From: Spirochaetales bacterium
GTDB taxonomy: Bacteria; Spirochaetota; Spirochaetia; JABMQR01
Reading direction: 5' to 3'
Length of the DNA: 64,000 nt
Assembly (NCBI GenBank): GCA_018399255.1
Contig: JAGYPA010000001.1
Location: 189,019-253,018, forward strand
Part shown: piece by piece, positions 53,705 to 63,396 of the stretch
Position numbering within the stretch: the stretch's first letter is position 1
Layout of the letters: each line of letters opens with the position of its first letter
The notes under the pieces: model-generated
The model's input: only the letters and a program-made list of their open reading frames with translations
What the model was told of the DNA's origin: nothing
The model's database searches: none
Program-made: the position numbers and the translations under genes

Positions 53705-55052
53705 TCTGATATTCCTGTATTTTTCTGTGCAGTGTTTTTCGCCCGATTCCCAGAACTTCAGCAGCCTTAGTTTTATTCCCTTTGCAGAAATTGAGGGTTG
53801 CGATGATGAACTCTCTCTCGGCAATTTCCATGGATGCGCCCAGCTGGATGCTTACCTGATCATCTTTTGCGCCGGATACTACCTGAACGGGCAAATCATC
53901 AACCTCAATAACTGATCCCTTGGAGAGAACAACGGCACTTTCAATGCAGTTGCGCAGTTCACGAATATTACCCGGCCAGCTGTAGTTGTTCAATACCAAG
54001 CGGGCCCTGGTACTGAATCCTTCAAGCGATTTTCCGTTCTCTTCATTAAATTCCTTAAGAAATGCGGCAGAAAGAACCGGAATATCCTCTTTGCGCTCGC
54101 GCAGCGGAGGAACTTCGATATTCACAACATTAAGACGGTAATAGAGGTCTTCCCGAAAATTCCCCTTCTGGATTTCGGCCTGAAGATCGCGATTCGTTGC
54201 TGAGATAACTCTTGTATCAATTTGCAGGGTTTTCTCACCGCCTACCCGCTCAAATTTCTTCTCCTGCAGAACACGGAGAATCTTAATCTGGACCTGAGCA
54301 TTGATCTCCCCAATCTCATCAAGAAAAATGGTTCCCTTGTCTGCCAGCTCAAAACGTCCTTTTTTTTGGGCTACTGCACCGGTAAAGGCTCCTTTTTCGT
54401 GGCCGAACAGTTCACTCTCCAGCAGGGATTCACTCAAGGCTGCACAATGCACTTTAACATAAGCTTCCCGGCTTCTGTTTGAGAGGTCATGAACGGCATC
54501 TGCAACGAGCTCTTTGCCTACGCCGCTTTCGCCAGTAATCAATACAGATGCCTTTGTCTGGGCTACCTGCTCTATTATTTCCATAACTTTCTGCATTTTC
54601 GGGCTTTTACCAATAACCCCGTCAAACTTATGCTTTTTTTTGAGCATTTCAAGCTCTTTCAGCAGTTTCGTATTCTCTATTTGCAGTTTCCTGCTGGATA
54701 AAGCCCGCTTGACAAGCAGGCTCAGTCGATCAAGATTTATGGGTTTTGTAACAAAATCGAAGGCTCCGTCCCGCATGGCATTAACCGCTGACTCTATGGT
54801 TCCGTGACCGGTAAGAATGATGACAGGGATGGTCGGATAGGCAGAAGTAATCTTGATAAGGAGATCCTCACCTGACATTCTCGGCATGCGCAGATCGGAT
54901 ATCACCAGATCGGCATGTTCTGAATTTATGAAATTCCATGCCTGAATTCCGTCTTCTGCCAGTTTAACCTGATACCCCTCCATTCTGAGCGATTTTGCCA
55001 GTCCAGTTCTGATATTCTTTTCATCATCGGCAATCAGTATGGTAAAACTCAT
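53694..55052 (-). CDS. Sigma-54-dependent response regulator (NtrC/AtoC family)
   Basis: 452 aa. The receiver domain has the phospho-acceptor Asp in [15 protein letters not shown] and the Lys in FVTKPINLD. The AAA+ domain has Walker [12 protein letters not shown], the sigma-54-contact loop [13 protein letters not shown] and Walker [11 protein letters not shown] Fis-type helix-turn-helix ends the protein ([20 protein letters not shown]). It should activate sigma-54 promoters when phosphorylated by the kinase encoded just upstream (1-nt overlap, TAATG). The targets are unknown; rpoN is not in the window. Confidence 0.95.
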   Translation of the reverse strand: MSFTILIADDEKNIRTGLAKSLRMEGYQVKLAEDGIQAWNFINSEHADLVISDLRMPRMSGEDLLIKITSAYPTIPVIILTGHGTIESAVNAMRDGAFDFVTKPINLDRLSLLVKRALSSRKLQIENTKLLKELEMLKKKHKFDGVIGKSPKMQKVMEIIEQVAQTKASVLITGESGVGKELVADAVHDLSNRSREAYVKVHCAALSESLLESELFGHEKGAFTGAVAQKKGRFELADKGTIFLDEIGEINAQVQIKILRVLQEKKFERVGGEKTLQIDTRVISATNRDLQAEIQKGNFREDLYYRLNVVNIEVPPLRERKEDIPVLSAAFLKEFNEENGKSLEGFSTRARLVLNNYSWPGNIRELRNCIESAVVLSKGSVIEVDDLPVQVVSGAKDDQVSIQLGASMEIAEREFIIATLNFCKGNKTKAAEVLGIGRKTLHRKIQEYQIES

Positions 55053-56230
55053 TATTGATCCCCCACCCCTTTTTCTTCCCAGGTCAGCAGGCTTCTTTCA
55101 CTTTGGGGAAGAGGTAGGGATATGGTAAATGTTGTTCCCTCACCTTCTTTGGAGTCAAGGGCTATTTCACCGCCATGCTCCCTGATTATTTTATATACCA
55201 CAGTGAGCCCGAGACCGGATCCAAAATCCTTTGTTGTGAAATACGGTTCAAAAATTTTCGTCATATTATCTTCTGATATTCCAAAACCGGTATCCTTAAC
55301 CTGTATCAAAACCCGGTCATCCTTTCTGCTGGTGCTTATTGACAGGATACCACCGTCAGGCATGGCCGCTATGGCGTTTTTGATAATATTCAGCAGAACT
55401 TGCTTCATATACTTCTGATCAATTTCTATCTTGGGTATAGTGGGGGAAAGATGCAGTTCTGTTGTGACATTATGCTCCTCAAGTTCATATTTTACAAACT
55501 CCAGCATATCTTCGGAAAGTTTATTAATATTTTCACTTTTCAGACGGGTGTCCATAGGACGAACAGCAAAAAGAAAGTCCACAACGATACTGTTCAGCCG
55601 TTCAATCTCTTCGTCTATAATTGCCAGATATTCTTCTCCGCTCTCTTTATCGATGCACCCGCTTCCCTGCAGCTCCTTTTTCATCAGTTGAATATGAATT
55701 CCTATCGAGGCAAGCGGATTCTTAATTTCATGGGCTACTCCAGCTGCAAGAGTTGTCAATGATGCCAGATTCTCAGCTCTCCGGAATTGGGCTTCCCGCT
55801 GTTTTTTCTCAGTGACATCCCGCAGTATCAGTAAGGTTCCCTCGATCTTCTTATTTTTCACATAAGGAGTAGTGTTCAGGGAGAGAACTGCTGTTCCTGA
55901 GCCTTTATCCGTGTAGAACTCCTCCTCCACAATCCTGTCATCCCTTTTTATCTGCTTTTCTATAAATTCTGCTGTTTCCTGATCTGTAATAACTCCCCAG
56001 ACTGTCTTCTCGATCAATTCCCCCGGATGCAGGCGCAGCAGTCGCCGGGCAGTTTTATTGACAACTCTGATACGGTACTCCATATCCGTAACAATAACCC
56101 CATCATCCATAGAATTGAGGATGGTTTCCAACAACTCTATATCCTCAGTCAGGAGGTTTATCAGGGTCAGGATTTGCTCACGGTCGAGTTTTTCAATTTT
56201 CTTAACTGCTTTCTGAACAAAATTTCTCAT
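55052..56230 (-). CDS. PAS-domain sensor histidine kinase (NtrB/AtoS-like)
   Basis: 392 aa, no membrane helix, so a cytoplasmic sensor. The PAS domain begins near residue 38 (ILNSMDDGVIVTDMEYRIRV); the H box is LAAGVAHEIKNPLASIGIHI with the phosphorylated His; the N box is VLLNIIKNAIAAMPDGG; G boxes are DTGFGIS and GSGLGLTVV. It starts 4 nt inside the holB-like gene's end and overlaps ntrC by 1 nt. The signal it reads is not evident. Confidence 0.94.
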   Translation of the reverse strand: MRNFVQKAVKKIEKLDREQILTLINLLTEDIELLETILNSMDDGVIVTDMEYRIRVVNKTARRLLRLHPGELIEKTVWGVITDQETAEFIEKQIKRDDRIVEEEFYTDKGSGTAVLSLNTTPYVKNKKIEGTLLILRDVTEKKQREAQFRRAENLASLTTLAAGVAHEIKNPLASIGIHIQLMKKELQGSGCIDKESGEEYLAIIDEEIERLNSIVVDFLFAVRPMDTRLKSENINKLSEDMLEFVKYELEEHNVTTELHLSPTIPKIEIDQKYMKQVLLNIIKNAIAAMPDGGILSISTSRKDDRVLIQVKDTGFGISEDNMTKIFEPYFTTKDFGSGLGLTVVYKIIREHGGEIALDSKEGEGTTFTISLPLPQSERSLLTWEEKGVGDQ

Positions 56231-57402
56231 ATCAATCCATATCTTATTGTGTTGTGGAGTGTTTCAAGCGAAAGCGCCGGATTCTGGTTGAAGTACATAT
56301 TTTTTGAATATGCAGAATGCAGTTCACGCATGACGGCAGCAGCCTTTGACGGCGGAATCAACAGAGCTTCGACTTCTTCCTCAAGGACTTGAATAGCTTC
56401 AGTAATAAACTCAGTATAAAGTTTTTCTTTACTGATTTTACTCAGAACTTTCTGCAGAGTACTATACGGTATATCTTTTCGCTGCAGCAGCGAGGCAACA
56501 AACAATTCGGCTTCACTGCGAAGTGAGCGGCAGTCTATCCCTGATTTAACCATAAAAAAGGTTTTTATTGAATCATAATTATCTGGATCATCCTGGAATA
56601 CAGAAGCAATTACTTTTTCCTGATCAGGCCATGATCTTTCTGGTATTTGATATTTGCGCACCCGTGAAAGTATGGTAAGCGGCAATGTGCCCGGGAGTTC
56701 AGATATAACGATAAAAAGTGTATTTCGTGGTGGTTCTTCAAGGGTCTTTAACAGAGCATTTTTTGAAGCATCCGAAATTTTTTCTATACCTTCAAGTATT
56801 ATAGTCTTGGCAGTATGCTCAGGAGTTGAATATATCCATGTCGCTATTTTGCGGATTTGGGAAACCGGAATATTACCGCTTTTTGCAGATGCCGCCAGTT
56901 TTTCACATTCGCCGGTGATTTTCTCAGCGAGGACAGCAGTTTTTCTATTAATAACCTGCGATTCAAGATTAACCAATTTCTCATCAATTTCAAAAGCTGC
57001 CTTAAGAAGCACTTTGGCATTTGCAGAAGTATCTTCAAAGAGCTCAGACTGGTACTTTCCAATCAATTTCCGGACCTGCTGCATGAAAAATCTTACATGA
57101 GCAGGCTCAGGGATACGTTGCAAAAGATCCAGTCCGGCCCGGATTTCCGGCATGACATCTCTGCTCAGCATAAGGATAGCATAGGGATTACCGCCAACTT
57201 GAGACAACCGGCAGTTGGCACATTGGCAATCCGCATCTCCTGAGCTGCTGCAGGATCTGATTCTTGCTGTTTCCATGGCTATTGAAAGACGTCCTGCGAA
57301 GCGTGGTCCCTGAAACAGCAGCGCTGAAGGCAATCTGGCCCCGTGCAAAGACTTCTGCAGCTGCTCAACCGTTTCCTGCTGACCGTGAATATTGTGAAAC
57401 AC
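56227..57402 (-). CDS. holB: DNA polymerase III delta-prime-like subunit
   Basis: 391 aa AAA+ clamp-loader protein. It begins FHNIHGQQETVEQLQKSLHG and has the zinc-finger-like cysteines CQCANC near residue 60. The P-loop position reads GPRFAGRLS and lacks GKT, as in delta-prime, which does not hydrolyse ATP. The sensor region KNALLKTLEEPPRNTLFIVI with the SRC-like LSRVRKY is clear. The mid part (about 90-170) is longer than in E. coli. It follows cvpA with no gap. A divergent DnaX-like protein is the alternative reading. Confidence 0.85.
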   Translation of the reverse strand: MFHNIHGQQETVEQLQKSLHGARLPSALLFQGPRFAGRLSIAMETARIRSCSSSGDADCQCANCRLSQVGGNPYAILMLSRDVMPEIRAGLDLLQRIPEPAHVRFFMQQVRKLIGKYQSELFEDTSANAKVLLKAAFEIDEKLVNLESQVINRKTAVLAEKITGECEKLAASAKSGNIPVSQIRKIATWIYSTPEHTAKTIILEGIEKISDASKNALLKTLEEPPRNTLFIVISELPGTLPLTILSRVRKYQIPERSWPDQEKVIASVFQDDPDNYDSIKTFFMVKSGIDCRSLRSEAELFVASLLQRKDIPYSTLQKVLSKISKEKLYTEFITEAIQVLEEEVEALLIPPSKAAAVMRELHSAYSKNMYFNQNPALSLETLHNTIRYGLI

Positions 57403-57897
57403 CTATAACCTCTCCTCTTTTACCGTGCTGTCGAATAATTCTATTCCATACGGAGCAATTGGTTCAAGAAAGGCCACAACCTGACTTTGGGTCAGAAACA
57501 TTTCAACATCGATAACTGTCTGCAGTCTTAAAATGTATACTGCGAAAGAGATGAGCACGGCTCCCTCCAGCAGCCCAAGCATAAAGCCGAGGATATTATC
57601 AAGGAAAGAAAGATGAAGACCTTCAAGAACCGACCTGACAGTACCTGCCGCAAGTTGGGACAGGAGAAACCCTGCAGCAAATAGCGCAATAAAAGCGAGT
57701 ATGTTACTCCAGTTACCCAGAGCAAACCAATCATCCAGATATCCTGCCAGAAGCGAGCTGAACATCAGGGCTCCTAAAAAACCTATGAGAATGCCGGCTT
57801 TTGCCATAAACTCCTTTACAAAGCCTTTGAACATAGCTCGTAAAGCTGCAACTAACAGTACAATCAGGGCAATAATGTCCAGTACTTCGAAAGTCAT
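57403..57897 (-). CDS. cvpA: CvpA family membrane protein
   Basis: 164 aa. Four hydrophobic segments (about 8-22, 30-52, 64-86, 105-125) with LDIIALIVLLVAALRAMFKG FVKE at the start, the CvpA signature of a short helix followed by a G-x-G/F-K-E turn. CvpA proteins affect colicin V export, purine-linked growth and envelope stability; the exact role is unknown. It overlaps murG by 4 nt. Confidence 0.87.
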   Translation of the reverse strand: MTFEVLDIIALIVLLVAALRAMFKGFVKEFMAKAGILIGFLGALMFSSLLAGYLDDWFALGNWSNILAFIALFAAGFLLSQLAAGTVRSVLEGLHLSFLDNILGFMLGLLEGAVLISFAVYILRLQTVIDVEMFLTQSQVVAFLEPIAPYGIELFDSTVKEERL

Positions 57898-59039
57898 TTG
57901 TATTCACCTCTTATTTTACTCATCAGAATTTCTGCCGCAGCAGCTGCCGCTTCCGGTGCAGAAAGAGAAGCAGCCTGCCCGGCCAGGGTTTTTCTTTTCT
58001 CAGGATCTTCTGCCAATGCGATTATAGCATTTTTTAATCCTTCTGATGTGATTATTTTTTCTTTTATAACGATTGCGGCGCCCTTGCTCTCAAAATAGGC
58101 GGCATTCCGGAGCTGATCGCCCCTGCTTGCCGTAGAACTCAACGGTAACAGAATCATAGGTTTTCCCAGAAGGGCCAGTTCGGAAATTGCTCCGGCACCT
58201 GCTCTGGAGACAACCAGATCGGCCGAGGCAAGAATATCGGCCAGAGGCTTTCCCAAATAGCTGTACTGCCGATAATTTTCATGTCTGAAATCGCCAGTCC
58301 AATTTTCTCCGGTCTGGTGAATAACGATATACTTCTCAGTCAAAGACTCCAGACAGCCCTCAAGAATTTTGTTAATCCTGATCGCACCAAGACTGCCACC
58401 TAACACCAGCACTACCGGCAGTCCCGCTGTTACGCCGCAAAATGCAAGTCCTTTTTCTTTGCTGCCGAAAAGCAGTTCTTTTCTGACAGGATTGCCGGTA
58501 ACAACCAGTTTTGATTGATATTTATGCGGATAACAGGGTATTGAGGATTCATAAGGAATCAGAATGGTACTGGCAATTCGCATTGAGAGCCTGGTTGTCA
58601 ACCCGGGATCATAGTCAGATTCGTGAATAACAATAGGAATACGGCAGATCCCTGCAGCCAGGACCGGAGGGAGACTCACATATCCTCCCTTAGAAAACAA
58701 GAGAACCGGCTTTCTTTTTATCAATATCCATAAAGCTTCCAGTGTGCCGGCCAGTACAGAAAAGAAATCAATTACATTCTTCAGAGAAAAATATCTTCGC
58801 AGTTTTCCCGCATGAATCGAATATGTCGGGATTCCCCGGCCATCCAAAAGTGCACGTTCCCTCCTGTTTCTGGAACAGATCCAGAAATATTCCAAGTCAG
58901 GATCCTTATCGGGTCCCTCCTCACCTGTTTCAGACCAGATCTCCTTGCAGGCTTCTATAACAGCAAGTCCGGGAATTATGTGGCCGGCAGACCCTCCCCC
59001 GGCAAACGCAATGGCTGACTTAACGGTTTTTTCTTTCAT
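57894..59039 (-). CDS. murG: MurG, lipid II synthase
   Basis: 381 aa glycosyltransferase that adds GlcNAc to lipid I at the inner face of the membrane. AFAGGGSAGHIIPGLAVIEA is the N-terminal sugar-phosphate loop (family GGTGGH); LFSKGGYVSLPPVLAAGI, IVIHESDYDPGLTTRL, LVLGGSLGAIRIN and VSRAGAGAISELALLGKPMI follow in the expected order. It is the first gene of murG-cvpA-holB-ntrB-ntrC-dinG. The insertion after residue 30 (EIWSETGEEGPDKD) is unusual. Confidence 0.94.
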   Translation of the reverse strand: MKEKTVKSAIAFAGGGSAGHIIPGLAVIEACKEIWSETGEEGPDKDPDLEYFWICSRNRRERALLDGRGIPTYSIHAGKLRRYFSLKNVIDFFSVLAGTLEALWILIKRKPVLLFSKGGYVSLPPVLAAGICRIPIVIHESDYDPGLTTRLSMRIASTILIPYESSIPCYPHKYQSKLVVTGNPVRKELLFGSKEKGLAFCGVTAGLPVVLVLGGSLGAIRINKILEGCLESLTEKYIVIHQTGENWTGDFRHENYRQYSYLGKPLADILASADLVVSRAGAGAISELALLGKPMILLPLSSTASRGDQLRNAAYFESKGAAIVIKEKIITSEGLKNAIIALAEDPEKRKTLAGQAASLSAPEAAAAAAEILMSKIRGEYK

Positions 59040-59100
59040 CAGACAGTATTATTGCTGAAACTGAAGGCTTTTGTCCATACTGAAGATTCTTCCAGCTTAA

Positions 59101-59139
59101 TGAACCATTTTTTAATATTCAATTAACAATACTTTAACA
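59101..59139 (+). promoter_or_regulatory. Pho box upstream of pstS
   Basis: Direct repeats with an exact 11-bp period: TGAACC (59101), TTAATA (59112), TTAACA (59123), TTAACA (59134). The last two are perfect copies of the TTAACA half-site known from PhoP/PhoB-type sites, with 5-bp spacers. They lie about 65 bp upstream of pstS, which suggests induction at low phosphate by a PhoB-like regulator. Confidence 0.65.
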
Positions 59140-59206
59140 TACATGAGTGATATTGGGCACAGCTGATTAAACAGCTGAAAAATTCTGAATTTTATAGGAG
59201 AAGATG

Positions 59207-60208
59207 ATGAAAAAAACTGCATTGATGGTTTTGATCGCTTTAGCAGTCTCAGGCCTCGCTTTTGCAGGCGCTGCTGCCGAAGAACCAGCTGCTGCCAAAA
59301 CTACCGGTTTTGAGTGGATTCTTGATGGTGAAGTCAACGGACTGCCAGAAGTTAACCCGCTTGCCGTTACCGGAGACATTATTACCGCCGGCAGCTCAAC
59401 GGTTTTCCCCCTGTCTGAAAGAATGGCTGAACGGTTTACCGACGAAGGATATGCCTACAATATCACCATTGACAGTATCGGTTCAGGTGCAGGTTTTGAG
59501 AGATTCACCGTAGCAGGAGAAACTGACATTTCCAATGCAAGCCGTCCAATTAAAGCCAGCGAAATTGAACAGGCAAAGACAATCGGACGTAATCCCATTG
59601 AATTCCGTGTTGGAACTGATGCTCTTGCCGTTACTGTTAGCAAAGCCAATACGTTTGCCAAAGATGTCACACTCGAAGAACTCGCGTTTATTTTTTCGTA
59701 TGCTGAAACCTGGCAGGAAGTACGTCCCGAGTGGCCGAACCAGCCCATCCTCAGGTTCTCACCGGGAACAGACTCAGGAACCTTTGATTATTTCGTAGAA
59801 GAGGTCTTTGACAAGGATTCGAGACCCATTCTTTCAGCTGAAAACCTTCAGCTCTCTGAAGATGACAACATTCTGGTTCAGGGAATTGAAGGCAGCCCCT
59901 ATGCTATCGGCTACTTCGGTTACGCATACTACCAGGAAAATATGAGCACCCTCAATATTCTTGAAATCGAGGGTGTTGAAGCAAGTCAGGCGAACGTTGA
60001 TAATTCTTCATATCCTCTTGCAAGACCGCTGTTTATGTACTCCGATGCAGAAATCATGCGGAATAAGCCTCAGGTAGCTGCCTTCCTCGCTTATTATCTG
60101 GCCTATGTAAATGAAGAGATCATAGATGTTGGATATTTTCCGGCAAATCCAGCGGCCCTTGAAGGTGCCAGGGAAAGCTGGAGAAAAGCAATGGCGGGAA
60201 CTTACTAA
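59207..60208 (+). CDS. pstS: Phosphate-binding protein PstS
   Basis: 333 aa from ATG 59207, 6 nt after AGGAG; the ATG at 59204 is only 3 nt from it. The signal peptide KKTALMVLIALAVSGLAFAG is followed by a Glu/Ala spacer; there is no lipobox, so it is probably periplasmic and soluble. The fold motifs TAGSSTVFPLSERMAERF, SIGSGAGFERF, DISNASRPI and RFSPGTDSGTFDYFV line the phosphate site. It delivers phosphate to PstCAB. Confidence 0.96.
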   Translation: MKKTALMVLIALAVSGLAFAGAAAEEPAAAKTTGFEWILDGEVNGLPEVNPLAVTGDIITAGSSTVFPLSERMAERFTDEGYAYNITIDSIGSGAGFERFTVAGETDISNASRPIKASEIEQAKTIGRNPIEFRVGTDALAVTVSKANTFAKDVTLEELAFIFSYAETWQEVRPEWPNQPILRFSPGTDSGTFDYFVEEVFDKDSRPILSAENLQLSEDDNILVQGIEGSPYAIGYFGYAYYQENMSTLNILEIEGVEASQANVDNSSYPLARPLFMYSDAEIMRNKPQVAAFLAYYLAYVNEEIIDVGYFPANPAALEGARESWRKAMAGTY

Positions 60209-60247
60209 AACAACTTTAATAGCACCGGATTCTCATAAAACCGGCAG

Positions 60248-60279
60248 GGGAACGGGATATATCTCCCGTTCCTCTTTTT
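60248..60279 (+). terminator. Attenuator hairpin between pstS and pstC
   Basis: GGGAACGGGA (60248-60257) pairs with TCCCGTTCCT (60264-60273) over 10 bp with a 6-nt loop, followed by CTTTTTC. It would end much of the pstS transcript and let less through to pstCAB, matching the need for more binding protein than permease. Confidence 0.75.
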
Positions 60280-60322
60280 CTGTCCTGACTTAAAAAACTA
60301 CAGAGGATAAAGGCCGTAATTC

Positions 60323-61252
60323 ATGGCAAATACTAAATATTTTTCTGATGATGTTTCTATTCATAAAAAATTACGCATTGGAGAACTGCTGATTCACTCC
60401 CTCTTATTGTTGAGTGCCTTATTATCTGTTGCCATCACTCTTGGGATCGTAATAATTCTTGTTGAGGAATCAATCCTCTTTTTCAGTGAAGATGGAGTAA
60501 CCCTGCTGGAATTTTTTACCAATCGTCAATGGCAGCCGATGATTCAGGAGTTCGGCATTCTTCCATTACTGAATGCAACACTCACAACCAGCCTGATTGC
60601 AGTTGTTACCGCTGTGCCTATTGGCATTGCCGTTGCAGTCTACTTGAGTGAATATGCCACAAAGAAAACCAGAAGTATTCTGAAGCCGATTCTTGAAGTT
60701 CTGGCCGGGATTCCAACTGTCGTCTACGGATACTTTGCCATAACCTTCATGACTCCCCTGCTTCGATCGATATTCGGGGATGATGTTGTGCAAATTTATA
60801 ATACCGCCTCTGCTGGAATTGTTATAGGAATACTTATCCTGCCCCTGATAACATCTATGGCTGAAGATGCCCTGAATGCAGTTCCCAACTCGCTACGTGA
60901 AGCTGCTTTCGGCCTTGGTGCTACAAAAATGGAAACCTCCCTGAGAATAGTTCTTCCGGCAGCTTTTTCAGGTCTGGCGGCTGCTTTTATCGTCGGATTA
61001 TCCCGGGCCGTTGGTGAAACAATGATCGTAGCTCTGGCCGCGGGGGCTGGTCCCAACTTTACCCTGAATCCCTTCGAGGCTGCAGAAACTATTACCGGCT
61101 ATATTGTCCGCATCAGCGGAGGGGATATCGGCTATAACACGGTCGATTACAACTCAATCTTTGCTCTCGGGCTGGTTCTGTTTATCATGACGCTCATCTT
61201 GAATATGGTCAGCAGAAAAATCGTCGAGAAGTACAGAGAGGTATATGATTGA
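60323..61252 (+). CDS. pstC: Phosphate ABC transporter permease PstC
   Basis: 309 aa with six hydrophobic segments. The coupling-loop motif is LREAAFGLGATKMETSLRIV, and AVGETMIVALAAGAGPNF is a conserved permease stretch. It pairs with PstA to form the phosphate channel in the inner membrane. Its end overlaps pstA by 4 nt. Confidence 0.95.
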   Translation: MANTKYFSDDVSIHKKLRIGELLIHSLLLLSALLSVAITLGIVIILVEESILFFSEDGVTLLEFFTNRQWQPMIQEFGILPLLNATLTTSLIAVVTAVPIGIAVAVYLSEYATKKTRSILKPILEVLAGIPTVVYGYFAITFMTPLLRSIFGDDVVQIYNTASAGIVIGILILPLITSMAEDALNAVPNSLREAAFGLGATKMETSLRIVLPAAFSGLAAAFIVGLSRAVGETMIVALAAGAGPNFTLNPFEAAETITGYIVRISGGDIGYNTVDYNSIFALGLVLFIMTLILNMVSRKIVEKYREVYD

Positions 61253-62496
61253 TGAAAACTGATCCAGATCTTTACAGCAGCGACCTGCATACAATCAAGC
61301 GGAAGAAGATCAACGATATCGTGAGAATAGTGCTGTTCGCTTCTACTACTCTCTCCGTAATAATTCTCTGTATCCTGATTATGAATATTCTGAACAATGC
61401 CTTTGGTCCCGTAGCGGTGGAAAACACCGTGGACCCGGCTTCGTTGACTCAGGAAGGGGTTACCCTGGAAGAACTAAATGCAGATCAGCTCATTTCCTTG
61501 TTAGAAGAACACCTCTCAACAGGTCTGATACGACGGTATAATTCCGAAAAGCCGTTATCAGAACGATCCCGTGGAGACCTGCTGGATCTGGTTAATGAAC
61601 GAATTGTGAAATCGGCAGTTGTACAAAGCTGGTCACTGGGGGATGCTATTCTCAGGGGAGATGAAATTGATGCCTATTTCCTGGACAACCCCGAAAAGGA
61701 GCGTCAATTCAGATCCTGGATACACCCAAAGTTTCTCATCAGTCCCCAGTCATCCGTTCCCGAGATGGCAGGTGTCCGTACGGCAATTCTTGGATCACTC
61801 TGGATTATTCTCATAACATTTCTTTTTTCTTTCCCTATAGGTATCGGCGCAGCAATTTATTTGGAAGAATATGCGAGAAAGAACCGTCTGCAGCGAATAA
61901 TTCAAACAAACATCTATAATCTTGCCGGGGTACCGTCAATTATATACGGACTTCTCGGGCTGGCAGTTTTTGTCCGTGTTCTTGTTCCAATTACCAGCGG
62001 GGCTGCCTTCGGTGCTGCCGATCCCTCAACTGCCAATGGGAGAACCATTCTTTCTGCCGGCCTTACTCTGGGTCTCCTTATCCTTCCGATAATAATAATA
62101 AACACCCAGGAATCTTTGCGGGCTCTCCCGGACTCGCTTCGCCACTCCAGTTTTGGATTAGGTGCAACTAAATGGCAGACTGTCTGGCATCATCTTTTAC
62201 CCAATTCCTTCGAGAGAATCCTCACCGGGACAATTATTGCGCTTTCCCGTGCCATAGGGGAAACTGCTCCGCTTGTCGTGGTCGGGGCATCAACCTTTGT
62301 TTCACTGGACCCTTCAGGACCTTTTTCGAAGTTCACTACCCTTCCGATCCAGATTTATCAATGGTCAGCCAGACCTCAGGGAGAATTTCGAAACATAGCC
62401 GCTGCGGCAATAATTGTTTTGCTGGTTCTTCTGCTGAGCATGAACTCTTTCGCAATTTATTTGCGTAATCACTATTCAAAAAAACGCATTTTGTAA
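61249..62496 (+). CDS. pstA: Phosphate ABC transporter permease PstA, with long periplasmic insert
   Basis: 415 aa, about 120-140 longer than the usual PstA. Helix 1 (about residues 23-48) is followed by a polar segment of about 130 residues ([20 protein letters not shown] to [14 protein letters not shown]) before the second helix. From there the order is standard: [36 protein letters not shown], the coupling loop [20 protein letters not shown] and [18 protein letters not shown]. The extra part presumably faces the periplasm. The gene overlaps pstC by 4 nt. Confidence 0.94.
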   Translation: MMKTDPDLYSSDLHTIKRKKINDIVRIVLFASTTLSVIILCILIMNILNNAFGPVAVENTVDPASLTQEGVTLEELNADQLISLLEEHLSTGLIRRYNSEKPLSERSRGDLLDLVNERIVKSAVVQSWSLGDAILRGDEIDAYFLDNPEKERQFRSWIHPKFLISPQSSVPEMAGVRTAILGSLWIILITFLFSFPIGIGAAIYLEEYARKNRLQRIIQTNIYNLAGVPSIIYGLLGLAVFVRVLVPITSGAAFGAADPSTANGRTILSAGLTLGLLILPIIIINTQESLRALPDSLRHSSFGLGATKWQTVWHHLLPNSFERILTGTIIALSRAIGETAPLVVVGASTFVSLDPSGPFSKFTTLPIQIYQWSARPQGEFRNIAAAAIIVLLVLLLSMNSFAIYLRNHYSKKRIL

Positions 62497-62509
62497 TCAA
62501 GGAACTGAC

Positions 62510-63310
62510 ATGAGCAAATCCGAACAAAAAACCGTATCCAAACAGAATGAAACCTATATGCATGCATCCGATTTGAATATCTGGTATGGAGATTTCCACG
62601 CCGTAAAGGATGTTACCCTTACATTCCCCCGAAACCGAATAACTGCCTTGATCGGCCCTTCCGGCTGCGGTAAAAGTACTGTTCTCAGGAGCCTCAACAG
62701 AATGAACGATTTCATTCCATCAGCAAGAATGGATGGCATTGTTTCTTTTCATGGACAGAATATTTATGATTCTGCAGTAGACCCTATCCTCTTGAGAAAA
62801 AAAGTGGGAATGGTATTCCAGAAACCGAATCCTTTTCCGAAAAGCATCTACGAAAACGTTGCCTGGGGCGCTAAGATAAACGGGTTCAAAGGCAATATGG
62901 ATGACCATGTAGAACAGTGTCTGATTAACGCTGCCATCTGGACCGAGGTTAAGGACAAACTGAAGCAGAACGCCCTCAGCCTCTCAGGCGGTCAGCAGCA
63001 GCGGTTATGTATTGCAAGGGCTCTCGCCGTCGAACCTGAGATTCTTCTGATGGATGAACCGGCTTCCGCACTTGACCCCATAGCGACATCAAAAATTGAA
63101 GATCTTGCGCTTGAGCTGAAAAAACAGTACACGGTAATAATTGTAACACATAATATGGGTCAGGCTTCCAGGATTTCTGATTATACTGCTTTTTTCATGG
63201 TTGATGAGAACCGAACCGGATATCTGGAAGAATATGATAAAACTGAAACAATATTTCTCAATCCAGCTAAAAAAAGGACAGAAGATTATATATCAGGAAA
63301 ATTCGGCTGA
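62510..63310 (+). CDS. pstB: Phosphate ABC transporter ATPase PstB
   Basis: 266 aa. Walker A is [19 protein letters not shown] (LNRMND is typical of PstB), Q-loop [15 protein letters not shown], signature [17 protein letters not shown], Walker [18 protein letters not shown]. It hydrolyses ATP for phosphate uptake and, with PhoU, relays the phosphate state to the Pho two-component system. It lies 13 nt after pstA. Confidence 0.97.
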   Translation: MSKSEQKTVSKQNETYMHASDLNIWYGDFHAVKDVTLTFPRNRITALIGPSGCGKSTVLRSLNRMNDFIPSARMDGIVSFHGQNIYDSAVDPILLRKKVGMVFQKPNPFPKSIYENVAWGAKINGFKGNMDDHVEQCLINAAIWTEVKDKLKQNALSLSGGQQQRLCIARALAVEPEILLMDEPASALDPIATSKIEDLALELKKQYTVIIVTHNMGQASRISDYTAFFMVDENRTGYLEEYDKTETIFLNPAKKRTEDYISGKFG

Positions 63311-63396
63311 AAATTCTATATCCAGATCAATTATTGCTATATAATACTATGCATTCAGAGCACTCCATTCAGGTGGATAAGCTTCAGGAGATAATC

